Assembly: GCF_024713945.1 (NCBI RefSeq)
Contig: NC_134684.1
Span: 1,345,001 to 1,409,000, forward strand
Length of the DNA stretch: 64,000 bases
Source: Dermatophagoides farinae
Taxonomy: Eukaryota > Arthropoda > Arachnida > Sarcoptiformes > Pyroglyphidae
Direction: 5' to 3'
Within the stretch, counting starts at the first letter, position 1; every line of letters begins with the position of its first letter. The notes below the pieces were generated by a model that was not told the origin of the DNA, did no database searches, and saw only the letters and a program-made list of their open reading frames with translations. Positions 44,630 to 56,500 of this stretch are shown here, one piece after another. The position numbers were made by a program, and so were the translations under genes.

Positions 44630-47213
44630 ATGCTCACCAAGTTTAAACAAACTACATTTAGTTTGTTTAAATTTATTCAATTATCATTATTGTATAGTTT
44701 ACTTTTAGGGATAGGTAGGTATTTTATTTATTTGTTTATTATGAAAAAGTTTCCTCATCATTGTTAATTTTTTTTGTTGTCTGTCCATTGTGAAAGGTGA
44801 AAGTTTCAAAATTCGACCAAAACAATGTACAAATGCCATAGGTGACCAAGGAACCTGTATGTTTGTATGGGAATGTATTAAAACTGAAGGTAAACATCTT
44901 GGAACTTGTGCCGATGGTTTTCTATTTGGAAGCTGTTGTGGTCATAATGATATCGTGAATTCTATACAAAATGAATTTCCCGTTACATCATCACCATCAT
45001 CGTCAACGAATAAAGATAAATTACGGCCATGGAGTTCGACGACAACCACAAAGAATCCATGGATAGATTCAAATTCATTCAACACAACGACAGCCACTAA
45101 TATATTCAAGTCAACAACAGAAACACCAATTATTGCTGTTCATTCAACCACATTAGCATTTCAAAATAAACCACAACAATATACAACATCACAAAAACCT
45201 TGGATTATTTATACTGGTCGTCCTGGTACTACGACCAAAAGACCGGCAATCGTTTGGCCCATTACTATCAATAGACCTACTGCTGTTATTAATAATAACA
45301 ATACTAATTCTTGGAACATTGTTAAACCACCACAATCGGTTACAATCACAAGTCATCAACCTGTATCTATTGGAATTGGTCATTGGAATTTGACAACAAC
45401 AGTCATGGCCACCACCACCACCACAACAAGTGCCACTAATGATAAAGATAACAGTACGGAAATTACGACGACGACAAAAATGCCGGTAATAAGTGAAACA
45501 TCAAATTATTCATCATCAACATTACCACCACTACAGCTATCGGTTATTGATAACAATTTTACGACACCTTTATCGATAACAACATCATCATTGAATGGCA
45601 AACGTAATTTATAGCTTAACCATAATTCATTCATAATCGTAATCATAATAATAATCATATTTAACTATCTTATATAATACTAACACTATTTAAAAAATAA
45701 TTAATTTTCTCTTCATTTTCTCTTATCTTTTTTTTAAATATATATGTCCATTGAACCACTGAATTATGAATATAAATGAACGAAATGAACAAATGGCAAA
45801 AAAAAGATCAACAACAATGTGGAATCACTCAACTGAGACCACGAACAAAAGTTGTTGGTGGTATGAATTCAGCATTTGGTGCATGGCCATGGCAGGTATT
45901 ATTATCATTATCATCATCATCTTCATCTTCATTCATTCATTCATGAGAAAATCATATCATCAACCAATGTTTTTTTTCTCTTCATATCTAGGTCTCTGTA
46001 CGACGAATTTCATTTTTTGGTTTCTCAAGTACACATCGTTGTGGTGGTGCCCTATTGAACAATCAATGGATTGCTACAGCCGGTCATTGTGTTGATGAGT
46101 AAGTTTTTTTTTGAGTTTTTCTTTTTTTTGCTTTGCATATCAACAATATAATAATAAAGTGTGAAAAAAAAGAAAAAAATTTCACCGCCACAAATTTGAA
46201 ATTTTTTTTTCATCATCATCATTTCTTTATTATTATTAAAATAAATTTAATCTGAGATCTAAGATCTGATCACAATCATCATTTGACATAGAAAGCTTTT
46301 TAAACTTTCAACTTTCTTTTCTTGTCTTCGACCTTGTCTTTGGTATTTTTGTTATTAATGAAAAAAAAAGATCGAGGTCATCACCATCATCGTGCAACAA
46401 GTGGAACTGCTATATACTTCTCACACATCGATGATGATGATGATTATTCCATTCTTTCTTTCTTTCTTTTTTTTGTTCAACAAAAAAAAATAACATGACA
46501 ATAACATACAAAAAAATTGTCTTTTTCTCTCTTTTTTCTTTTTCTTTTTTTTTTTTTTAATTAGCCTGCTACTAACCCAGATTCGTATTCGTGTTGGTGA
46601 ATATGATTTCTCTAGTTCTCGTGAACCATTTCCACATATTGAACGTGGAGCTAAAAAGAAAATTGTTCATCCAAAATATAATTTTTTTACATATGAAAAT
46701 GATTTAGCCTTAGTAAAATTGGAACATCCTATCGATTTTTTACCACATATTTCACCTATTTGTTTACCACCAGATGATATTGATTTATTGGGTAAAAATG
46801 CCACTGTCACTGGTTGGGGTAGACTTAGTGAAGGTTTGAATTATATTTATATCTATTATAATGTGGATAATTAATTTTTTGATTTTTATTAATTAGGTGG
46901 TGTTTTACCAACAGTACTGCAAGAAGTACGTGTACCAATCATAAGCAATGATAGATGTAAAAATATGTTTCTATCGGCTGGTCGTCATGAATATATACCA
47001 GATATATTTATGTGTGCCGGTTATGATGCTGGTGGTCGTGATTCATGTCAAGGTGATAGTGGTGGCCCATTACAAGTACAAACCGAAGATGGCCATTGGT
47101 TTCTTGCCGGTATTATTTCATGGGGTATTGGTTGTGGTGAACCATCATTACCCGGTGTTTGTACTAGAATAACAAAATTTAAACAATGGATATTGAGCTA
47201 CATATCTGAATGA
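44630..47213 (+). CDS. clip-domain trypsin-like serine protease, filzig/Stubble-like
   Basis: Six exons: 44630-44714, 44797-45603, 45807-45895, 45992-46098, 46565-46833, 46897-47213, totalling 557 residues in frame. The N-terminal hydrophobic stretch (FKFIQLSLLYSLLLGIG) is a signal peptide or, if translation starts further upstream, a type II membrane anchor as in Stubble. A disulfide-knot module follows: CTNAIGDQGTCMFVWECIK then GTCADGFLFGSCC. A Thr/Ser/Pro-rich stalk of about 220 residues comes next. The S1 domain begins after the activation site RTK/VVGG. The catalytic triad is present: His in TAGHC, Asp in ENDLALVKL, Ser in GDSGGP. DSC six residues before the Ser indicates trypsin-like specificity. 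The acceptor of exon 3 follows an A-run rather than a pyrimidine tract and is the weakest junction. The role is likely cuticle or matrix processing, by family analogy. Confidence 0.88.
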
Positions 47214-47685
47214 TTTATTATTATTATAATTTTTTTTTTTGTAAGAAAAAAAAATCTGCCAAAATGAGCTACAAATCATTATTTTTTTTTTACCATTTGA
47301 ATGATCACGATTCTCATAATTATTATTATCAAAGGTGCTCTTCTTTTCTGGATGAATTTTGTCATTATTTTGTTGTTGATCGATATTATTATTATTATTA
47401 TTATTCATTTTATCATTTGTTGATTGATCTCTTTCATTATTCCTTTATACTATTTAGTGGGTGTGTGCAAATTTATTTTAATAAAATAATTTTTTCCGTT
47501 CATTTGTGATCGATCGCGGAATTTTTTTGTTTCGAATTTGCCCAATACACAATAGCCAGTCGGCTTGGTTGAAATAGCCTTATTTTGCTGATTCATTTGA
47601 TCACATCGTTTTATATTGAAGTTATTGAGATTTGTCAATTTTTTTTTATTAATTTTTCAATAGAATTTTCTCGCTTCTACCAAAA
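47214..47685. other. intergenic between protease and PSMA4
   Basis: A/T-rich spacer between two same-strand genes, with TTA/ATT repeats near 47385-47406. No gene is visible. Confidence 0.5.
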
Positions 47686-48750
47686 ATGGTTTGTTTTTAT
47701 ACTCTTAAATTATTTTCAATTGATGAATAATAATCCAAAATGATTTATTTTTCATTTTTTTCGTGTGAAAAATTTAGGCTCGTCGATATGATTCAAGAAC
47801 GACAATTTTTTCACCTGAAGGTTCGATTAATTTTTTTTCTTTGAAATTTCTGACAATGATTGTTTTTTTTTTTTTTTTGATGAAATTTAGGTCGATTATA
47901 TCAGGTTGAATATGCAATGGAAGCAATTCAACATGCTGGTACATGTCTTGGAATTCTTGCATCCGACGGCATTGTTCTGGCTGCAGAAAAACGTAATCCA
48001 AATAAACTTCTTGATGATGTTTTTTCTTCAGAAAAAATTTACAAACTTCACGAGTATGTTTTTTATAAATTATTATGAATAATAATTAAAGGTGGATATT
48101 TCCATACAGTGACATGGCTTGTAGCGTTGCCGGTATTACATCCGATGCTAATGTATTGACAAATGAATTACGATTGATTGCTCAACGTCATTTGTTACAA
48201 TATGGTGAAAGTATACCTTGTGAACGAATCGTTAGCTGGCTTTGCGATATAAAACAAGCTTACACTCAATATGGTGGTAAACGTCCGTTTGGTGTATCCG
48301 TTCTCTATATGGGTTGGGATAAACATTATGGATTTCAACTATATCAATCAGATCCAAGTGGTAATTATTCCGGATGGAAAGCCACATGTATCGGTAACAA
48401 TAGCAGTGCTGCTGTTGCTTTGTTGAAACAAGAATACAAAGAAGGTGAAACCAATTTGAAACAGGCACTACAATTGACCATTCGAGTTTTGAGTAAAACA
48501 TTGGATACAACAAAATTGACCGAAGATAAAAGTAAGTACAACCAACAATCGATCATATATTCTAAATCAATCAATTCATTCATTTTTTATTTTGTTTCAT
48601 TCAGTTGAAATTGTAACACTCACTAGAGAGAATGGAAAAACAAAAATTCGTATATTACCATCATCGGAAACATTGGAATATATAAAAACTTATGAAAAAG
48701 AAGAAGCACAAAAAGCTGAAGCAGCAAAAAAAGAAAAGGAACGAAAATGA
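47686..48750 (+). CDS. PSMA4: 20S proteasome subunit alpha type-4
   Basis: This is one of seven alpha-ring subunits gating the 20S proteasome. Five coding exons: 47686-47688 (only the ATG), 47778-47820, 47891-48053, 48110-48531, 48605-48750, giving 258 residues (human 261). The N-terminal gate motif [19 protein letters not shown] and the alpha signature [19 protein letters not shown] are intact. [29 protein letters not shown] and [14 protein letters not shown] match PSMA4 rather than other alpha types. The C-terminus is a Lys/Glu-rich tail. The three-nucleotide coding first exon is supported by GT directly after the ATG, and by in-frame Ala-Arg-Arg after the acceptor at 47776-47777. Confidence 0.97.
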
Positions 48751-48818
48751 AATGAAAAAAACAAAAAATACAGATGAATGAAAAAAACATCTTTTTAATT
48801 ACTTTTGTAATTTGTAAT

Positions 48819-48824
48819 AATAAA
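48819..48824 (+). terminator. possible PSMA4 poly(A) signal
   Basis: AATAAA lies 69 nt after the PSMA4 stop and 30 nt before the EXOSC4 stop on the opposite strand, so the PSMA4 3' UTR probably enters EXOSC4 antisense. Confidence 0.45.
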
Positions 48825-48853
48825 ATTACAATACATACAAATAATAATAAATT

Positions 48854-49576
48854 TCATACATTCAATTCTTTAATATAATCAGATGCAACAGTTTTCATTG
48901 CTGCCAATATTTGCATACAACCATCGATTACATTTTCAATTAATTTTTCCAATGAATCTACATTTATTCGGCCATTTGATTCAATCGATACGGTTTGTTT
49001 GGATTTCGGTAACAATGCTATACATATGGTTGGTATAGAATGAATTGATTCTTCCAAATAATTTAGATCGACCAATGAAACATTATTATAATAACCAGCT
49101 GAACAAGAACAGATAATATCTTTAATAGGTATACCGGCATGAATCAATGCCAATGATGCTGCATTAACACATGCACTATAATTACTACCATCTGATTGTA
49201 ATACTTCTAAATAGATATCGATTTGTGAATGTGGATAAAGTTCAGTAATAATAACGGTTTCAAATATTTCATTCAAATAGGCATTTATTTCCAATGAACG
49301 AAAATCACCTCTTGGACGGGATTTACGTTCCGATGTACTAAATGTTGCCATTGAATATTGACAATTAATAATAGCACGATCATGTATGGATTTATTCTTA
49401 TTTTGTTCACTTAATTCATGTGGTCCATAAACGGCGGCCAAAACTTTTGTATTACCAATTTCAAAATATGCTGATCCATCTGCTTGTTCGAATACGGCCA
49501 ATTTACAATTCACATGTCGTGTTTCATTTGAACGGCGGCCATCAGCACGTATACCGGATTCGGATAAAATTTCCAT
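48854..49576 (-). CDS. EXOSC4: exosome complex component RRP41
   Basis: EXOSC4 is an RNase PH-like ring subunit of the nuclear and cytoplasmic RNA exosome. A single exon encodes 240 residues (human 245). RPH-fold motifs are readable: SESGIRADGRRSNETR, GSAYFEIGNTKVLAAVYGP, SERKSRPRGDFRSLEI, and IDIYLEVLQSDGSNYSACVNAASLAL. Like other animal RRP41 proteins it is expected to be structural rather than catalytic. Start and stop are unambiguous. It is tail-to-tail with PSMA4 (103 nt between stops). Confidence 0.97.
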   Translation of the reverse strand: MEILSESGIRADGRRSNETRHVNCKLAVFEQADGSAYFEIGNTKVLAAVYGPHELSEQNKNKSIHDRAIINCQYSMATFSTSERKSRPRGDFRSLEINAYLNEIFETVIITELYPHSQIDIYLEVLQSDGSNYSACVNAASLALIHAGIPIKDIICSCSAGYYNNVSLVDLNYLEESIHSIPTICIALLPKSKQTVSIESNGRINVDSLEKLIENVIDGCMQILAAMKTVASDYIKELNV

Positions 49577-50555
49577 TTTTTATTGAAAATTTAAATTTTC
49601 AAAAATAAAAAAAAATAAATGTGTTTGACATGTGATGATCAATGATGTTAGAAAAAAAAATGAAAGAATCAAAAAAAAAAAAAAAGAATCCAATTAGGTT
49701 CGAAATAGTGTCCAAAATAAAATAGACACACACACACACACAATCCACGATATTGGCTGACAAGTGTGTGTGTGTGTGTAAAACCAGACTAGCTGTCCAT
49801 GAATTCGGATTGTATGTGTTTGTGTATATGTGTGTATGTTTGATTGAGTATATAATACAATGCTGCTGCTAAGCTACACTCTCGGCATTTTGGAATCTCG
49901 CGAAATTATTTTTTTTTTTTTTAATATATTGAGCAGCAGCAGCAGCAGCACTTTCGCTATCTTGATTTGTTGTGCGCCGTTTTTTATTAAAAAAAAAAAA
50001 AAAAAATAAAATAAAATATTCCTTTTTGTACCATTGATTATGATGATGATGATGATGATGATGATGATGGTAGAATGTAGTGATGAATAATATATCTTGA
50101 AAAAAATCCACTTGTACTATTGATCATTCAATTTAGAATCCAATGTTTATCATTATTCAATGATTAACATCAATATATAATATAAGAATTCGTTCAAGAA
50201 TTTCATTTTGGATTCCGCGGAATATCGGAAAAGAAAATTCAAACAACAAAATCGCGACCAATATTTTTTTTTGAATGATCATAATGTTTATTATTTTGTT
50301 TGTATCAATGATCATCTGATTATTCGATTCTTGTTTTTTTTATCATCATCTGTATGTTTTTTTTTGTCTGACAATTTGAAATTTTTGTAAATTTCTCTCT
50401 CTGTGTGTGTGTGTACGATGACTTAGAATTTGAATTTTCATTTCATTCATTTAATCAATTGATAATTTGAATAAACAATTGGTTTTTGTTTTATTTTTTT
50501 GCGTGTTTTAATTTTTTTTTTTGTTCAAAAAAATCCACCATCATCAAGAATCATC
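49577..50555. other. divergent intergenic, EXOSC4 / KMT2C-D promoters
   Basis: About 1 kb between outward-facing starts. It has CA/TG runs (49725-49742, 49765-49780), an AGC run (near 49933-49950) and an ATG/GAT run at 50040-50070. No gene is visible. Confidence 0.5.
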
Positions 50556-53500
50556 ATGGACGATTCTGTTGATTTAAATTATAATGGTATGTGTTTGGAT
50601 TTTGTTTTCGATTGTTTTTTTTTTGCAATTGAGTTTTAAAAAAATCAATTTTTTTCCAGCAAACAATCAAACATTTCAGACAAATAATGATGATGATGAA
50701 GATATTAGCAATGTGAATGAAAAAAATATGGCTGATGAAGAATCATTTGATAATGAAATGAACAATAATGATGATGTCGATGACGACGACGACGATGATG
50801 ATGGTGATGGTGATGATGATGATGCAGATGATGATGATGATGATGGTGATGGTGATTCAGTATGTAGTGAAACCGATTTACCCTTGATTACCGATGATGA
50901 TGCAATTGGAATATCTATTAAATCCGAAGTGATTGATTCAAATGAAAATCCGACTAGTAGTCAATCAGTTTCTACTATTGCTAGTTGTCATACGAATAAA
51001 ATTCATGTTGATGATGATGATGATGAAAATGCTAAATCAATTGTTTTCAAATCTGAAGAAGATACTACTAGTCCATCCACATCCACGGCAATGTCATCAT
51101 CAGTGACAACAGCAACAAAACGAACATCTGGACGTTTACGTAAAGATGGAAAAGTGCCTATGCATGCAAAAAATCTATTTCCTGGTCGACCAGGTCGAAA
51201 TAATCGTCCTAAAAGAAAATTTGCTCAGAATCTGATTTTAAATTTTTCTGACAACAATTCATCAATGACAATGATCAAACAGGAATCGACTACAAATCAA
51301 GAAGAGAATTTAGTTCCGAAACAGCAACAACAACAATCAGAACAAAAATCTATCTTATCATCGACATCGGTTGAATCAACATCAATAAATGAACCAAACA
51401 TTACCGATAGTGGCGAGCTAATAGTATCGAATCCATTGGACTCTACTGCCACTATTGGCGATCCAGAGATATCATCATTAGAATTAATACCCGAAACATC
51501 TGTTACAACTGAATCATCAATCATATCATTCACTGCTCCATCAATTGAGAATGATCCATCCACTGTTATGAATATGGTGGAAACTGCTGCCCCTATGACT
51601 CCTTTGAATTCAGAAGAGAAAATAGTCACAGCTAAAAAGAAACTTAATCTTCCAGGTAAAATTAAAGGAAAATTGAGCGGCAGTCGACGAAATAAAACAA
51701 TTGAATATCGAAAAAAACGTGGGCCGAAAGGCAAATTCAAAACATTCTCGACCGTAGCATTATCATCATCTTCTGCGTATTCTTTATTCAATGGTCCTGC
51801 TGGTAGTGCTGGTGCTGGTTATCAGTCTACCACTGCAACCACTTCTTCCAATTTAACTAATGTCATAACAACTATCGATAATAGCCAAGATGATTCCGGT
51901 ATCGAGAATAAAATCATTCTTTGCTCAAGCAAAGATCATTTTGTATTAAGTCAAGATGTTTGCGTTAATTGTGGAAGTTTAGGTCAAGGTGATGAAGGAC
52001 GCCTTATTGCTTGTGCTCAATGTGGCCAATGTTATCATTTGTTTTGTGCTCAAGATAATCAACCAACCAAAGTGACAAAAACAATGCTCAATAAAGGTTG
52101 GCGATGTCTCGAATGTACTGTATGTGAAGGTTGTGGGAAAGCAACCGATGATTCTAGGCTTCTTTTGTGTGATGATTGTGATATCAGCTATCACACCTAT
52201 TGTCTGGATCCTCCACTTGAAGAAGTTCCACAAGGAACCTGGAAATGTCAATGGTGTGCCATTTGTACGAATTGTCGTTCAACATCGCCTGGTTATCGAT
52301 CTCAATGGCAAGAGAATTATACTTTATGTGGACCATGCGCTAGTCAGAAGAAATGTTCATCCTGTAAATCAAATTATGATGAAAATGATTTGATTATTCA
52401 ATGTATACAATGTCAACGGTTTGTATCAATCAATTTTGAAGAAAAATTAATTTTGATTTTTGTCATATAAACAGATGGCTACATTCTAAATGTGATTCCA
52501 TGTTTGACGAAAATGAATGTGAGATAGCATCCAGTATTGGCTATCAATGCCTTAATTGCCGTCCAACCAATGAACCACCTCCACATATTCAAGGTATGTC
52601 AATTATTGAAAGTAAGTTTTATCTAAATCCTGTCTTTTTAGCCCGTAAAAATGGGACATTGAGATCTATATTCAATAAAAAACGTGCCGAAGAACGAAAT
52701 GATCTTGAATTGATGAAGAAAAGTGAACAACAGCAGCAACAGAAAGAAATTCCCAGTGGTTTAGATGGTGATTCAAATAATCGTGAAGATTTAAATTGTC
52801 AAACAAATGCAGTTAAATTTCTATCAAAATATCATTTGGTCGATGGTGTCTATCTTTCGGAAACCGGGTTGGCTATGATTAAATCACAAGCAATTGAACA
52901 ACCGAAAAAGACACGAACTAAACGCAAGAATAAAGATGATCAACAACAACAACAAGATGAGCAACAAGTTTCCAATGGTGGTACTAAAGATCAGGACATT
53001 ACTGAAAATGGACCATCCAACGATAATGAAAGTGAAGAAGAAAAGAAAAAACGATTACGACGTTTACGGCTCGATAAATTAGGCATTGGTGGTTTTCTTA
53101 TTAAACAACGTGGCCGTTTTAATTTCAATAAAGATGATGATGAAACAAGTCAAGATAATAATGAATCAAGATCTACGACACCTGAAAATCCTGCTGGTGA
53201 AGGTAGTCGACGTAGACGTCGTAGAATGAATAAAAAGAAAAATCAATTGCAAGATCAATATCCAAGTTATTTACAAGAGGCATTTTTTGGTAAAGAATTG
53301 CTTGATGTTATTACCACTTCAGCATCTTCATCTACCTCAGTGAATCCGAGTGCGAATAAATCAGCAGAAGAAATGTTTGATGAAAAAGAATCAAATGATG
53401 AAGATAATGAAATTGATGAACAAAATTTAATAGGAAAAGATGCTATCGTTGATTTGAATTCATTAGATCTAGGCTTTGCAGAAAACAAAACAAATGCATC

Positions 53501-56500
53501 GTCGACTGGAACGCAAAACAATGCAAAAAACAATGATGATCTCAACTTTTTCGATGAAAATTTTGCAGTCGATGATTTAATGTCTCCTGTGGACGCATTT
53601 GTCGAAATGTTCAATGATGAAAATGAATTGCTTAATGAATTATCTGCTGGTGATCCTACTGTTAACGATGAAGTTGTCACTGTTGGTGATGATAATGTCA
53701 TTGTAAACAAATCAGATGATGTTGTAGTTTCTAGCCAAACCAAAATAACTACTATGGATGATATCCTGGATCCTGGATTTAATTTTGATGATGGGTTACC
53801 TCAGATGAACAGTAAAGATGTTGAAGATTTTCTTGTCATGTCAAATAATTCATTACCAGATTCATTATCAGATGTTGTTGTACCACCACCACCACCACCA
53901 CAAGTAGTCGAAACACCAACAGCTCCACATCCAACACTTCATGTTCCTATTACATCTCAACAACAAGCCATGACTCCTGAAATGATACATAATCCACCAC
54001 CACAAATGAATCCTATTGTTAGACCAAATCTTGAACAACCAGATATGTCTATGATGCATTCATCGACAAAATCCGATTTATCGGAATCATCCGCGCCTGT
54101 AACGCCAATAAGTAATGATTCATTGTCCAATATTCATCAACAATTTTCAAATACATTTGACAGTCTTCCTACACATCATCCACTTCCTCCTCCTGTTAAT
54201 AATCATACAATAGTTCCAAATGGGCCACCACCACCTTTTAAAATGTCATCGAAACCTCGTTGCCATCAACAGCAACAACAACAACCACCTCCTCATACAG
54301 ATAATTATTATCCAATGCAACAACAAATGGCTTCTAATATAAATGTTTCATCGGAACAAGATACAGAGACTACATCACAAGGTCAGAAGAATTATGTGAA
54401 ATGGGAAGCAGAAGAAGCTTTAGGTCGATATGCCACAATATCAGCTGTACTTTATGCTAATATTAATCATCCAAGCTTGAAACATGAATTTCCTGAATGG
54501 TCTAATCGTTTGAAACAGATACATAAAATTTGGCGTCAATTATCTACTGAACAACGACAACCATGGTTACAAATGGCACGTGATAATCGTTCTGCACAGA
54601 AAAAGAATCAAGCAGAAATGATCAATAAAATAAATACGGACAATAGTGGAAACAATAATAAAAAGATGGAAGCCGATAAACAATGGAAATCACAACAACA
54701 AGATGTAATGATTATGAATAATCCAATGTCTAGTCAAACCAATGAAATGAGCGGAAGTGGATATCCACCACCACTACCACCACATGGTAATCCGTCCAAC
54801 AGCGGCGGTGATTATCATACCAAAATGTATGCTTCACCACCCATTGGACCAATGTCTCAAATGTCACCAAATCAAATGATGCAACAACAGCAACAACAAC
54901 AACAACCACCTGTAGCTAATCAACAGCAATCGCCCCTTCATCATCCGCATCCCATGAGTCCAATTATGCATTCTCCTCGTTTAAGACCTTTTACAAGTGG
55001 TACAGATGTAGTGGGTGGTTATCCACAACAACAACAACAACAACAGCCTACAATAACACCGCAACACATGATTCGACCACCATTTTCACCCAGTCATCAA
55101 TCATCACCTAATATTCCATCACATCCATCTGACCAATGCCAATATCAATCAATGTCACCTGGTCAACGACCACAAAGTGCCGATCTTCAACAACCACATC
55201 CATCGCCTTACGTACAACAACCTTCGACACCTAACCCATATACTACACCTGTACGAACGCCATTTTCACCATCTGGTCATCATCAGCCTGGAACACCACA
55301 TCCACAAGATCCTTATGCATCGATGCCACCCAGTGTAACACAACCTATAGCACCGTTAACTCCTGATTCATCATCATCACCATATGGTCAAATGCAACAG
55401 CATCAATCATCGATGGCTCCTTCAACACCACAACCTCAATCGCCTGCTCAATTGGCTCAACAATCTCCGTTAAGCAATGTACCAGATAATTCAATGATAT
55501 ATGCACGGTCGCCACGACCAGTAACTGTTAGCAGCAATCCAGTTCCATCCAATCAACCGATGCGTGGCCATTCATTTGATGAGAGTTTTGGACAACAACA
55601 ACATAAACAGCCACGATCTGATCAAATTTATGCTTCCAACAATCCTCAACATCAAACAACCGCTTATTCACCGCAATACATGCCACAACAACAACAACAG
55701 CAACAGAATCCTTATCAAAATGATTCATATAATAACATGAATAGCCCAGTAACTTGCCAAGCAGATACTGGTATCAAAGTTCAGATGATGAGACCAGGAC
55801 CTTCGATTCATCGTCCTCCACCTCCACCTCAACAACAACAACCCGCACCCCCAATGATACGTCGTGCCTTATCTGATCCATATAATACCACTGGTATGTC
55901 TGTAAATACGATTCGTTCACAATATAATCAACCACCTAAAATAGATGAGAATGATGGTAATAACAAACAACATCTTCGAAACTTGCTTCAAGTTCATCAG
56001 ATGCGTCGAGCTGATTCATCACCATCTGCATCTTCTAAATTACCACAACAGCAACAACGGCCACCAATGTGGTCGGATCAACAACAAACACTCAATAATT
56101 TTCGACAACCAATGTCACCAGCTATGGCTCGTCCTCGAATACCTATTCAGCAGCAACAACAACAACAGCAACAGCCATATCCATTAGATCAAAATCATCA
56201 GCAACAAAATTTTCGATTCAGATCAAATATCGATAATTCTCAACAACAACAACGAACAATGACTATGGTTGCTCCAGGATTACAGCAACATCGACCCGAT
56301 TTGATTCGATTTCCTCATCAACAGCAACAACAACAACAACAACAATCACCAAATACGTCATCACAGCAACAACAGTTTGGTGTACGATTTTCATCACAAC
56401 AGCAACTTGGAAATCCCAGACAACAACAGCAGCAATGGAATAGTGGTGGTGGACCAGCTCCACCGATGAATCCACATTCTCACGTTGTACCACCCCCACC

